64,000 nt of DNA from Mytilus galloprovincialis (lineage: Eukaryota > Mollusca > Bivalvia > Mytilida > Mytilidae). The notes below the pieces were generated by a model. It was not told the DNA's origin, made no database searches, and worked only from the letters and a program-made list of their open reading frames with translations. Location of the stretch: contig NC_134848.1 in assembly GCF_965363235.1 (NCBI RefSeq), positions 61,900,181 through 61,964,180 of the forward strand. Reading direction: 5' to 3'. Position 1 is the first letter of the stretch. The number at the start of each line of letters is the position of its first letter. Positions 22,875 through 33,760 of this stretch are shown here, piece by piece. The translations under genes and the position numbers were made by a program.

Positions 22875-23486
22875 TTGGCATGACACGGGTTATGTTCTTC
22901 TCATATATTTTATGATAGTATGATACTAAACCCCTAACGGGAGGGATTGTACCTGATATTCATATGATGAAGACATAATCTTTCAATCAGTTTAATTGAG
23001 GTCTGGAGCTGGCATGTCAGTTAACTGCTAGTAGTCTGTTGTTATTTATGTATTATTGTCATTTTATTTATTTTCTTTTGTTACATCTTTTGACATCAGA
23101 CTCGGACTTCTCTTGAACTGAATTTTAATGTGCGTATTGTTATTCTTTTACTTTTCTACATTGGCTAGAGGTATAGGGGGAGGGTTGAGATCTCATAAAC
23201 ATGTTTAACCCCGCCGCAATTTTGCGCCTGTCCCAAGTCAGGAGCCTCTGGCCTTTGTTAGTCTTGTATGATTTTAAATTTTAGTTTCTTGTGTATAATT
23301 CGGAGTTTAGTATGACGTCCATTATCACTGTACTATTATGCATATTTTAGGGGCCAGCTGAAGGACACCTACGGGTGCGGGAATTCTCGCTACATTGAAG
23401 ACCCATTGGTTGCCTTCGGCTGTTGTTTGCTCTATGGTCGGGTGGTTGTCGCTTTGACATATTCACCATTTCCTTTCTCAATTTTA
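22875..23486 (+). repeat. 612-bp retroelement 3' tail (copy 2)
   Basis: Same start, end and length as 15,330-15,941, differing by a handful of bases (e.g. TGTGCG for TGTCCG). It has no RT frame in front, so it is a 5'-truncated retrocopy. Confidence 0.85.
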
Positions 23487-23489
23487 TTT

Positions 23490-26400
23490 AGTAACAGTCA
23501 TTGTTATAAATACTTACATGGTAAAAAGTAATTGATAACCAATAAGGGCACATCTTTAAAAAATATTTTAAAATACTAAATCAAAGTACATTTATTTGAC
23601 CTTGTTATCATTTAAAAGTAGAAAGATTGCAGAATCTTTTGATATAAGTTTCGACACTTAAAAATATATTACTCTTGATACCATCTTTAATATAAAAATG
23701 AACATTTTACCAATATTCAATAACGAGCGTCACGATTAATGTAAAATGGTATACACGAGAACTAAGATGTCATGCGGCGCTGTATATATCATTATACATC
23801 ACAAAATAGATTTTTCGTATTTAAAATTAGTAATTTATTAATGTTTTAATTGGTATATGTTTAAAATTTTTTACTGTACACGTTATCTTTGTTACAACTT
23901 AAATTATATACACATGTATAAATCTATTTGTCGTATCAAACATAAATAAAATATTTAAAAAACATTGGTTTAAAATTAATCGTGCACTATTATTTTCAAA
24001 TTAAAAAAAAAACAACTTGAAATACATTATAGTCAATGTGTTTTATAAGTATTATCAGCTTACTATACAGATATTCAAAATTAGGTAATAGTATAATCTC
24101 TATGAGAAGGTCACACACAAAACCAATAAAGTTAAGATAAGGTTAATTAAAAAGATGTAAAAGAGAGCTGCAGGTACATGAGGATATACTAAACAAGAGT
24201 TGGTGGTCGACTCTGGTATAAGGTTGTATCAATGGCAATCATTCATCATCATATATTTATATATGGCCAAGAGATTCAGTGTACGAAACAATGAAACAAG
24301 AATAACTATATTTTTATCGATATGATGGCAAAACAGTACTGTAAATTGTTATAATAATAACGAACGTAGAGCTTCTCTGTATCGGTTATACAATATATAA
24401 CGTTTCCTTCAAAGATATGAGAGTTTAGTAAAAACAAACGAATATTTCGTGATAGAATAATAAAGGATATCGGGTATCAACCCATGACAGAAATATATAG
24501 TTTTTAATTGATGACAAATTATTTCTTGAAAGAGAAAAAAAAATAAATACAGCATTACTCGTCACAAAAGAAGAATGACCAGTGTCGTATCCTTTCTTTC
24601 AAATTAAACACAGAATATAGTGCGTGTGTCATTTATTACTTTGAAGCATGTTTAAGAGAACACTTTTGGGTGGTGCTTTAGATGAAATGGTTGACCAGTT
24701 TAGAATAACACTGATCTGAACATGGAAGTGAAATGTCAATATAACACTTCCATGATCTGTACATATAGTATGCGGTAGTTGCATTGTCCACTTGGAATAT
24801 TGTAAAGTAAGATGTTTGATAACCTCCCGCGGAGTACATGTATGATAGGAGATAAATTAAACAACTTGTAAATAGTCGATCGATACAATATTGATACTTT
24901 TTGCTAGAATATTTTTCTCTAAGAACCGCATCTCATATTTGTGCAATGATTAATGTGAGTTTGGTTTATTTCGTTCTCTACTAATTAAAACTGTTTGGTG
25001 TCGAGACATAGCGAGTTTATTTCATAAAGAGTTGTTTATTATGCCAATATTTTTATAAAGAAAATTTCAGATAACAATTCTCATATTGGAGCTTTTGGCA
25101 AAGACCCCCCTTTTTCTCGATTTTTATTCCATATGTCAACTAATTAACGCCTTATTTGCCATGCATGGCCTTGTTAGTATTTTTAAGTTGGTTTTTTTCG
25201 ACTTGTTAGTCATGAGTGTCCCCTTGGTGTTTGCAGCCTTTGTTTTGAAAGATTAACCCGACGGACTAAGCCATCAAAAATAAGAATATAAAATATGATA
25301 ATCATTTTATGTCAATCAACAAAGAATCTGGGCTATTCTTATGACCAACACTAGGCTTCTTTGTATGTCATGATCTATAGGAGTATTGGTAGTTCAAAAC
25401 GTATTGTTCCAACTTCTCTTGTATCCCACAACTCTTTTAAGTATATTTTGCGCACTAGTATTCACAACTTGAGTTCATAGGCTTACCAGTTATTAAAGTT
25501 TGAAATTTGTATTAAGTATTGTACTTTTATGGTTATAGGACCTGAATAACTTCAGTTTGCGTTCATGTCAGAAAAAACGAGCCGCGTCTGTACGGTCACA
25601 AGACAACCATTTCTGGTCGTAAGCATTACTTTCTTTACGTGTATAGACATTTTATTGATAACTATTCATACTATTACAATGGGATTGAACTGTAATATAG
25701 CCTAACGTCCTATGTTTCCTTCGTTAACATATAGTATTGGATTGGGTCAATATAATTGTTGTAGAGATAAACACACTTATTTCTTTAAATGCAACTTATG
25801 TTTATGTACGAATAATATGACCGAATTCTATGATTATATATATATTCGTACCAAACCAGGACCATGTAGAGTATTGCCATATCTAGGCGTTATTTGGTTA
25901 TTTCTGTCATTTGGTTGCCGTCTCATTGCCGTTAACATCATCTTTAATTATAACTCAATTAAAACACATTTATGTTATGCTTGTGACGTGACGACTTTCA
26001 AATTGATGAATGTTGCTCGAGTAAACGATTGCCGATTTATCGAATGAGCAAAAGAATGGAGAGCTATAAACTATTTATCTGGCAAACTTTTATATCAAAG
26101 ATTCAAATTAAGAAAAGAAAAAAAAAAGGACAAAAACCGACCTACAATTATTACAAGCGAAATTTTAAGTGGTATTAACACACACCCATATTTTTTAAAC
26201 ATCCCCATCATTCCTCGAAAAAAAAAATGATAAAAAAAATCTAATTAAAAAAATAATATAAAACTTAAAACAAAAGACACGTTGTTAATTGTAACAAACA
26301 GCTAACGTATCAAAACTGAAATAAAATAGAGAATGGAAACAGGGAATGTGTCAGGGACAGCAGCTTGTTATAGATGCGTTCATAAGAATGGGTTTTACGA

Positions 26401-26680
26401 AAAATTTTAGAAAACTATATCCAAAATGTTAACAGAGTCGGTTCTTGATATATTATCAATTTCCATGATATAATCAGAAAATTTATTATGTATGTTTATA
26501 ACATGAATTTTAAGATAAGAGACAAAAAGTACAAGGTGCTAATTGCCAGACCTCGATATTTAACCACACATGCTGGGATGGATTGATAACAATGTATGCT
26601 AGAGTTATCAGTCCTTGAAATAAATTTATTGACAAGATTGGATTACCTCCCTTAAACCGGACTAATTCTTGGCAATGTGA
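23490..26680. other. No gene recognised
   Basis: AT-rich intergenic DNA. A 111-residue ORF at 25,712-26,047 has Cys but no recognised domain or splice context. A phrase CCATGCATGGCCTTGTTAGT … CATGAGTGTCCCCTTGGTGT (25,160-25,235) looks like another retroelement tail piece. Confidence 0.4.
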
Positions 26681-26689
26681 TGTTTAGAC

Positions 26690-26783
26690 GAGTTGTATGT
26701 ACATTATGTACACAGCCATGTATCACCATCATTGATGGCGATCCGATGGATACATCTGTTGTAGGGTTGTCACTGACTCAGAC

Positions 26784-26846
<63 letters not shown>
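26690..26846 (+). repeat. SINE tail with (TA)n microsatellite
   Basis: GATGTTTAGACGAGTTGTAT … TGATGGCGATCCGATGGATA … GACTCAGACGTACT followed by about 58 bp of TA (26,789-26,846). It is the plus-oriented counterpart of 22,430-22,512. A TA tail at the 3' end fits the other copy's TA run. Confidence 0.8.
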
Positions 26847-26848
<2 letters not shown>

Positions 26849-26955
26849 GGTTAGTAAATTCCATATGGGGTGAGAGCGAATTTCGAATCCCCATATGGAG
26901 TTTACTGACCCCATATATACCGTATTACGTCACTTGCACACTATGTAACAAATGT
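26841..26955. repeat. Hairpin beside the TA run
   Basis: ATATATGGGGTTAGTAAATT…CCATATGGGG and CCCCATATGGAG…TTTACTGACCCCATATAT are inverted around a ~18-bp spacer. The end then runs TACCGTATTACGTCACTTGC…ACTATGTAAC, like 21,627-21,670 inverted. Confidence 0.65.
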
Positions 26956-27379
26956 ATCTTACCGAACATCTAACGTGTGAAATTTAGACTAGTATCCTAT
27001 CAAAATGAGCAAGTCTTCAATACTTGCAGCATTAATAAACTACTTTCATTGATCCTACAAAAACAGATGCTAACAATAACAACTTATTAGATTTAAATGT
27101 GTTTTATGAATTAAATCATCGATTTCTTCGTCTGTTGAAACCTCAAGATGTTTTCTCAGTGTCGTTTTGTTTTTATAAAGGGACGTAAAACCACTTCTAA
27201 CCTAATATGGAATATAAAGGGACGTAACACCACTACTAACCGTGTATGAAATGAGCCCCTCCTCCCTTCTAACCTTATATGAAATATACACATGCTGACG
27301 CTAATAACCAATCATATTCATAGAAATGTATAGGAGGTAAGATAATTAATTGGCAGACAGTTGGTTACAGCTGGTACGG

Positions 27380-28030
27380 ATTTAGATAAAAAAAAAAATC
27401 ACAAGGACACGGACACGAAATTAGACAAAGCGACCGCATCTAACACGGTCTTAAATATGCTCATCGACTGATTCTAACACGGATTAACATTCACAGAATG
27501 GCAGTTACTAACACGAAATTAATAGACAGAATGACGGCTTTGACATGGACTTGAATACTAACAACCAAGGCAACGAAAACGGACGTAAATATGAAGAACG
27601 AAGGATACGTTCATGTAGAACCGTGGCTACTAACACGGCCGTACACAGACAATAAGGCTTAGAACACGGACTTAGATAGACAGAACCATGGTCGTGAAGG
27701 TTACTAGCACGGACTGCTATAGACATAACAAAAGATCCTGACAAGGAATTAAATTTTTATGAACAAGGCCATGAACACGGACTTCTATATACATAAAGAG
27801 GACTACTTAAACGAAATTAAATGTACAGAAAGACTACTTAGGGAGCGACCATTTAACTTCAAAAAGGGGTGAGGATTTTTTTTCTGAACAAAATATTCTA
27901 ATCACCAATTTGATGAATAAATATTCTGGTGAAGTAGATGACTAAGAAAAAAAACCATAACCCCCTTGCCCTTCAAGTTAAATGGTTGCTCCCACGGACT
28001 TTCACAGAAAGAATGTTGTTTATTGGTACT
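27380..28030. repeat. Tandem array of ~45-bp units (…CTAACACGGACTTA…)
   Basis: Ten or more diverged units built on ACAGAACnATGGCTACTAA and CACGGACTTA. A GGGAGC-ended MITE interrupts it at 27,841-27,993, and the array unit resumes after it. Confidence 0.65.
27841..27993. mobile_element. MITE, TIR GGGAGCGACCATTTAACTT
   Basis: 153 bp, inverted ends GGGAGCGACCATTTAACTT and AAGTTAAATGGTTGCTCCC. Same family as 20,821-21,013. TTA stands at the left edge; the right edge is not an exact match. Confidence 0.75.
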
Positions 28031-28193
28031 GACTCGAATAGTCAGAATTATTTTACCTCAGTATGTTTTTTCTATATAAAAAATAATGAAACAGACTATA
28101 TATGCCAGTCAATAGTTTCAAAGACTATTACCCCGGTTAATAGTTACATAATAATCTTTCCCGTACTTTTTCATGCTTATTGTTCATTGGACA

Positions 28194-28218
28194 TTAACAC
28201 ATGACAGAGGCAAAATCC
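28194..28218 (+). repeat. 25-bp direct repeat, left copy
   Basis: Begins TTAACACATGACAGAGGC and is identical to 30,546-30,570. The pair brackets the C-terminal and middle exons of the Crypton gene. Confidence 0.8.
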
Positions 28219-30545
28219 CTTTGATCTTACTGTGGCATAATCTGGATAATGCACGGGTCAGGTGTGCATTAACTACTTCATTTATTGCACAGGACACGTG
28301 ACAATGTACTTCACGTCCTTGACATATGTTTATTGTACAGTAATTTACGTTTGTTGATTCCATTGCTACTACAGATATTTGTTTTTCTCCATTTTGTAAG
28401 AAATATCAAGTGGATACATTTATCTATACTCGGACATACAAATCAGTCACTTGATAAACATCAGAATAGAAAACTTACAAAACAAATGTAGTAGCATTAC
28501 AATCAACAAAATAAAAATCTAAACAAGATAAAGAACACAGGTTATTATAATACTAAAATTATTTTTCCATCAATATAAAATAATTGTCATTAAAAAAATG
28601 AAAATAAATAATCATCGACATCTTCCTATTAAAGTCTTGATATGTAAGTCAAAAGTTACCAGTGTCACAACCTGACACAGTGAAAACTAAGAAAAAACGC
28701 TTTTTCATACATTTCTATGTACGGCTTTAAAACAACTTAAAATAACGATTCAGTGTCAACAATTGAAAAAAAAATCTGTGAGGTTCACATCTTCGTTACA
28801 AAATTGAACACGCAGTTTTGAAAAGAGCTGTTACTTGGTAGTCCCCGATATTTTCCTTCTGGTTTTGAAACATTAAATGCATTTTCTGTATTTTCAATAT
28901 TAACTTGTTCAGGTAGGATTGCACGAGTATCCGATTCGGTTAATGGTTTGGGATCCTCAAGTTTTATCTGCTTATTAGAAGGATTCAAAATGTTAGAGAC
29001 ATCTTTTAGCATAGAATCCGCAGGTCTTTTGTAGGTACGAACAGCCTTTTCACTCCTGTGACCTGTTCTATCCATTATCATCTGCTCACTGACTCCTGCT
29101 TGGTACAATTTAGTTGCAAGTGTTCTTTTTCCAGAGTGGTTACTAAAATTCCCCTTTAGTTCTACCTTTTGGCAAATTGTCTTCATGAGTGACCCTAATC
29201 TATTAGCATCCAGTATGTGGTCAAACTTAACAGAACCATCTGATAAAACAGGTCTACGATAAAAAAAAAAAAAAGGACTGCTTATAAATCTGATAAGATT
29301 CAAGTATCTGACAATCCTTCTCTAAATATTGTCTCACAGATTTTAGTGCAATATAGCGATGGCGTAGCCCTCCATTATACGTTTTATTATCCTTACCCCG
29401 GAATTCAATATAGTTTCCGTTATCATCTTCTCCTAACTGTATTTGAGACATTTGCAGATTACGGTGCTCGTCATGTCCACGTAGACCAAAATATTTACAG
29501 TTGTAGAAAAAACAGTATGCAATAGACTTTCGGATACATGATTACCAAACACAGACTTGTCCCACAATATTTCTTCCTGTTCAACTGAAATCGGACCTGC
29601 TTGTTTAACATTTATACCATACCCATCTGATGTTATTTTTTTCATCTGTGCGTCAAGTATTTGTCTAAACCTAAGAAATCTGTCACCAGACTGGTTCAAA
29701 AAGTTAAGATTAGAAACACCTTGTGACCGCATTCCTCTTAGAATTCCAGTTACAAGAAGATAAAGTGTTTTCGCTGGATATTTTTCTCCATTCTTTTTCC
29801 GAACTTCTACTACAAATTTTCCTAAAATGCTGTTAATATCTTGAACAGACAAATCCTTCAGGTTTGGTATAATTAAACCACTACCAATTTTAGAATTCTT
29901 CCAGTCTTCATAGACATTAACTGCTCATTTTGTGGCTTTCTTTGTGTTTTTGTTCTCAGCATCTTCAATAAATTTATTTCTATTCCGTTATATTTGGGGT
30001 TTTCCCTTATCTATTTCTATCTTTAGTAACTGTGGCTTGTAGAACAAGTTTGTAAAACAAGTTTGAAGAACTGGTTGGATAGTATCTATATATAAGTCTT
30101 TAGTGAGTACTGCACGAGCATTTCATAGGCGGGAATACGGGTGGGGTATATAAGTCCGATACTTGGATAATTTGTATCGAGGTTCTCACAGTAACTTCAA
30201 AGTAACAACACGTTCTGTATAGTATATTATTTTTATTTATTTATAATGATTTAGTTTAGAATAACTAGATGTGTATTTGCTGGGATATATTTGTAATGTT
30301 TTATTATCATAATTAAATGTTGTATCGCACAGAAAATAAGTTACTGCGAGCAAACCAAACCTACATTTTGACCTGCCTCTTATTTCGCCATGTAGACAGA
30401 TTAGAAATGTTTTAAATTCGGACGAATTTATGAGGGAGAATTTAAGTGTATCAATTTCATTGTCTGTCATTTCTGCAAACCTTGATTCGACTCCTTGTCC
30501 CTGTTCTTTAGGTTTTACATCCTGAAATAGATAATATCACATAAT

Positions 30546-30570
30546 TTAACACATGACAGAGGCAAAATCC
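30546..30570 (+). repeat. 25-bp direct repeat, right copy
   Basis: Identical to 28,194-28,218. It lies in the first intron region of the Crypton gene, just left of a short SINE-end fragment (30,575-30,640). Confidence 0.8.
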
Positions 30571-30574
30571 GGCA

Positions 30575-30640
30575 GTGGCAAATATTTCATGAATATTCCG
30601 GATGAGAACAATTAAACGATAAATCTAGTCGGAAGTTTCC
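30575..30640 (-). repeat. Fragment of the CAATC-tailed SINE-like repeat
   Basis: CAGTGGCAAATATTTCATGA and ATTCCGGATGAGAAC are the reverse complement of the end of the element at 42,790-43,158. Confidence 0.6.
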
Positions 30641-30654
30641 GCAAATGATTATAT

Positions 30655-30835
30655 CTAAGGTTCAAGTAGCGGATCCAGAACTTTTTATTAAAGGGGGAGG
30701 GCTAACTGACCTAAAAAGGGGGGGCGCTCGTCATGTTCCAGTGATTCCCAATATAATTAACCAAATTTTCCTACAAAAGAGGGACCCAGGACCTCATCCC
30801 TTGGGTCCGTCTAACGTTCAGCACCTCAAATTATG
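30655..30835 (+). repeat. GCGGATCCA-type repeat fragment
   Basis: AGCGGATCCAGAA, then a G-rich stretch and GGGACCCAGGACC. Its start resembles the GTGGCGGATCCA end of the MITE at 47,572; the right end is not recognisable. Confidence 0.4.
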
Positions 30836-31182
30836 CAATAATGGGTCTGCGCGTGGCAGATAATTCTAAAACAAAGACGTACCTTGACGTTTTTATCTTT
30901 CCGTTTTCCGAAGGAACTTGCAACCATAGATCTAAGTCTAGTCCAAGGTCAAATGAAACAGCTGATGTGTCGATTAAATCTCCAGATGCATTCTCATCCA
31001 TCACATTATTAGGAAACTCTCCAAAAAAGTCCTCTATATTTACATTTCTCAGTTCCATTTCATTCTCCAATGTTTCTAATACTTGTGATAAAATCATATC
31101 GTCCTCCGATAATTCATGATGAAATCCGTCCATATCAGCTTCTTGTTGAGCGGATGTGATGTGATTTATGCGAGAAAACAGT

Positions 31183-31215
31183 TGACGTCATGTGTTAAAA
31201 CAGTTATTGACCAAT
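31183..31215 (-). promoter_or_regulatory. CRE and CCAAT motifs upstream of Crypton exon 1
   Basis: A palindromic TGACGTCA (31,183-31,190) lies 50 bp before the ATG, and a CCAAT box (31,211-31,215) lies about 20 bp beyond it. Both are standard animal promoter motifs (CREB/ATF and NF-Y sites). Their position fits a short promoter for the recombinase gene; function is inferred. Confidence 0.5.
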
Positions 31216-31228
31216 CAAATCGGTATAT

Positions 31229-31296
31229 GGAATTTAATTTGCACAGCACAAGATGACCCAATAAACAGGGTCACTCGAGCTGTGCAGATTAAATCC
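31229..31296. repeat. Stem-loop with ~30-bp arms upstream of the Crypton gene
   Basis: Left arm GGAATTTAATTTGCACAGC…GATGACCC (31,229-31,259), right arm GGGTCACTCGAGCTGTGC…ATTAAATCC (31,268-31,296), with an 8-base loop AATAAACA. A few mismatches. It may be a small MITE, a recombinase site or a regulatory hairpin. Confidence 0.75.
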
Positions 31297-31299
31297 TAA

Positions 31300-32950
31300 A
31301 CTACACAAAGATGTAGAGAAAATGAATGGTTAGCTTTAAAAAATAAATATACTCTCTCTATATTAAATCTATATTCGATTGCAATGAATATGCTCCTTTA
31401 GGATAAGGGGGGCTGCCCCACTCATTGCAATTATTCTCTTTCTTACAATATTAAATATACCCAAACTGTGTGGCCTGTGTGAATTCAATTAAAACATTTC
31501 CTTAGGAGCTATGCTGCCAATTTTTTTATGCATTAAAAACATTTCAGTACAGACCATTTACTTTTAATGGGGTGCTATGGATTTCACCCCAAACTTTAGA
31601 TTTCTTTGGTTTTCATTAAAGCCTGGCAAAAATATAACCTTATCACATATAATTAAATATTGTTAGAAATATGAAAACAGTCGAATACGTAGTCTTAATA
31701 CTTTTTTTTTCAAGTTGCCTTTTTCTCAATTGAGGAAGATTTAATGGTTATTTTTTTTTTTATTAAAAATACACTCTTTAATACATTGTCTTATAAATCT
31801 TTAATATCTACATTTTTCTGAGGAAAATACTCTACTCATGAAAACATTCTAGTCAAGAAGCATACATGTCTGAATATATTTCTTTAAAACAGTTCTAGTC
31901 ATAATGACATTCCTTGTTTATAAGTGTTCCAGTATTTAATAATTATACCATATTTTATGTCATAAATTGGATAATGACACTATGTTAAAGTTTCAGTTTT
32001 GGTTAAAAAGTTTTTTATCTGAAAATGCCTGTTCATTTGATGTTGATTTTCAGCATGTCCAGTGTTTGTTGTTTTAAAATGTTTTTTTTTTTTTCTTCAC
32101 AAGAAACTTGGTTTAGTGTAACTGCTTGTTTAAACTGTATTTTGGCTGATCAAATAAAATATTTTTCCTACCTACCGACCCTTCAGTCTGAAGGTACAGT
32201 CGGAAAACTGCAAACAAACATATTTTTAAGGTTGGCCCCATATACTGACTTGCTTGTTCAATAACTATAACATAATGATGTCATTGACTATTTTGCTTGG
32301 CAACGTCAAACTCTAATATTGTAAACGGTATAATCTGTTTGTGTTGATTGTCATGTCTAATTTCACTTACAAGAAGCAATAATATAAGAGAGAGAAAATC
32401 TTCGCGCGCAATTTTAAAGATCTAAAATATAGTACCTTATTCGCAATATGGGTTCGGCCGTCGTATTCTAAAAGTGAATTTGCGTTTGGCGTACTTAAGC
32501 TTAAATTTATCATATACACGGAAAATTTAACACAAGTATTTCTAGTCTTTATTGCAATTAATGAAATATTTACAAATACAAGAAGAACTAAAAAAAAACC
32601 GTATAGTTCATCTTGTGCATGCCAAGTCATGTGACATTTTTTTTGTTTTCTTTCAAATGATCTATGTACACTTTTAGAAAATTAGTTAATTTGGTATATA
32701 AAAACACTTTTCGATGCCTTTACACACTGGATGTGAGACCTGATACCTGTTTTCTTTAAGTTGTCACCGAATATCAAAACCAATTAACTTTTTCAATTTT
32801 ATTTTAAGTTGAAGAAAAATATTAACATTACAAATGATCAAAATATCATATTTACTATTTTATACGACTATATATATCATGTTATGTTGATGGAGGTTTA
32901 CGTTTACCAAGTCAAGATGTAGGACATTGTAATGATAATACCAAGATCTT
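31300..32950. other. No gene recognised
   Basis: AT-rich. A minus-strand 87-residue ORF at 32,367-32,630 starts with a hydrophobic stretch (LYGFFLVLLVFVNISLIAI), which could be a membrane segment, but nothing else supports a gene. Confidence 0.4.
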
Positions 32951-32954
32951 TTAT

Positions 32955-33195
32955 GAGGCTCCCACAAGGTACCCCCTCAGGTCGCAAGGTCGCTTTTAAA
33001 TTCGTCGAGAGGTCGTTTTTAAGGGAAATGTACAGGTCGCAGGTCGTTTTTTCCAACACAAGAGGACGGAAGTCGGTCGGAGGTAGTTTTTTCCAAATTT
33101 TACAGGTCGCAGGTCGTTTTAGAAAGCCCTCGGGTCGGAAGTCGCCTCTAAAAAGCCCAGAGGTCGCAGGTCGTTTTTGACCCTGCGGGAGCCTC
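32955..33195. mobile_element. Small TIR element with internal GGTCGCAGGTCG repeats, TSD TTTTAT
   Basis: 241 bp. Ends GAGGCTCCCACAAGGT and ACCCTGCGGGAGCCTC are inverted, and TTTTAT is repeated on both sides (32,949-32,954 and 33,196-33,201). The inside is about six loose copies of AGGTCGCAGGTCGTTTTT. GC-richer than its surroundings. The ORF over it is not a gene. Confidence 0.85.
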
Positions 33196-33265
33196 TTTTA
33201 TCTGTGTTATGATGTTGTCATGTTATCAGGTTGTCGTTAAGTCTATATATATATATATATATATA

Positions 33266-33521
33266 TCAGTTTAAAAATTTGCACAACGGTACTGATATAA
33301 GATGTTATAATACGAAAATGTTGTTATTAAATCGTGTTGACAAATATTTCGACTCAACATTCACAAGTTTTAAAAACTTGTGACAACAAGTTTTAAAAAC
33401 TTGTGACACTTGAAGAAGGCCATTTGTTGAGCCGAAATATTTGTCAACACGATTTAATAACAACATTTTCGTATTATAACATCTTATATCAGTACCGTTG
33501 TGCAAATTTTTAGACTGATAT
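33266..33521. mobile_element. Foldback element with ~95-bp arms
   Basis: Left arm ATCAGTTTAAAAATTTGCAC … TTCGACTCAACA (33,266-33,361), right arm TGTTGAGCCGAAATATTTG … TTTTTAGACTGATAT (about 33,426-33,521), almost perfect. The loop holds two direct copies of ACAAGTTTTAAAAACTTGTG, each itself a palindrome. Non-coding. A TA run lies at the left edge. Confidence 0.9.
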
Positions 33522-33604
33522 AATTTTTTTCTTATCTGCATAGTATCGCCTATTCTAGACGATCCGGTACGTAGTAAATTTGCTAGTTGGTCCTTTCTAT
33601 AGAC

Positions 33605-33606
33605 TT

Positions 33607-33641
<35 letters not shown>

Positions 33642-33760
33642 TATGTAGAATAAAACAATAAGTCTGTATATATATATATACACACACATATATATGTAGA
33701 ATAAAACAATAAGTCTGTATATATATATATATACACACATATATATGTAGAATAAAACAA
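33605..33760. repeat. 51-bp minisatellite with TA/CA core, 3 copies
   Basis: (TA)n ACACACATATATATG followed by TAGAATAAAACAATAAGTCT, three times (period 51). It creates Tyr/Ile-rich ORFs on the minus strand that are repeat artefacts. Confidence 0.9.

Larger units (their letters stand above)
28785..31133 (-). pseudogene. Crypton-type tyrosine recombinase gene, decayed multi-exon
   Basis: Family: Crypton DNA transposons and their domesticated relatives (DUF3504; ZMYM/QRICH1/KIAA1958 kin), which join DNA through a tyrosine nucleophile. Visible parts in order: an acidic N-terminal exon (31,133-30,883, MDGFHHELSEDDMILSQVLE…); a piece RFAEMTDNEIDTLK (about 30,470-30,430); the core-binding region LKDLSVQDINSILGKFVVEV … LLVTGILRGMRSQG (about 29,890-29,700); the catalytic Arg in FGLRGHDEHRNLQMSQIQ (about 29,500-29,440); HSGKRTLATKLYQ (29,120s); and GHRSEKAVRTYKRP with the Tyr (about 29,060-29,020). 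All four catalytic positions are readable. The frame changes at two homopolymer runs, there is one in-frame TGA in ATK-stop-AVNVYEDW, and exon 1 does not join the next piece in phase, so I call it decayed; sequencing slips at homopolymers are an alternative. Confidence 0.75.

Noticed and set aside
25712-26047. 111-residue ORF with several Cys
   Set aside because: No recognised domain, no signal peptide pattern of note, no splice or promoter context, in AT-rich DNA.
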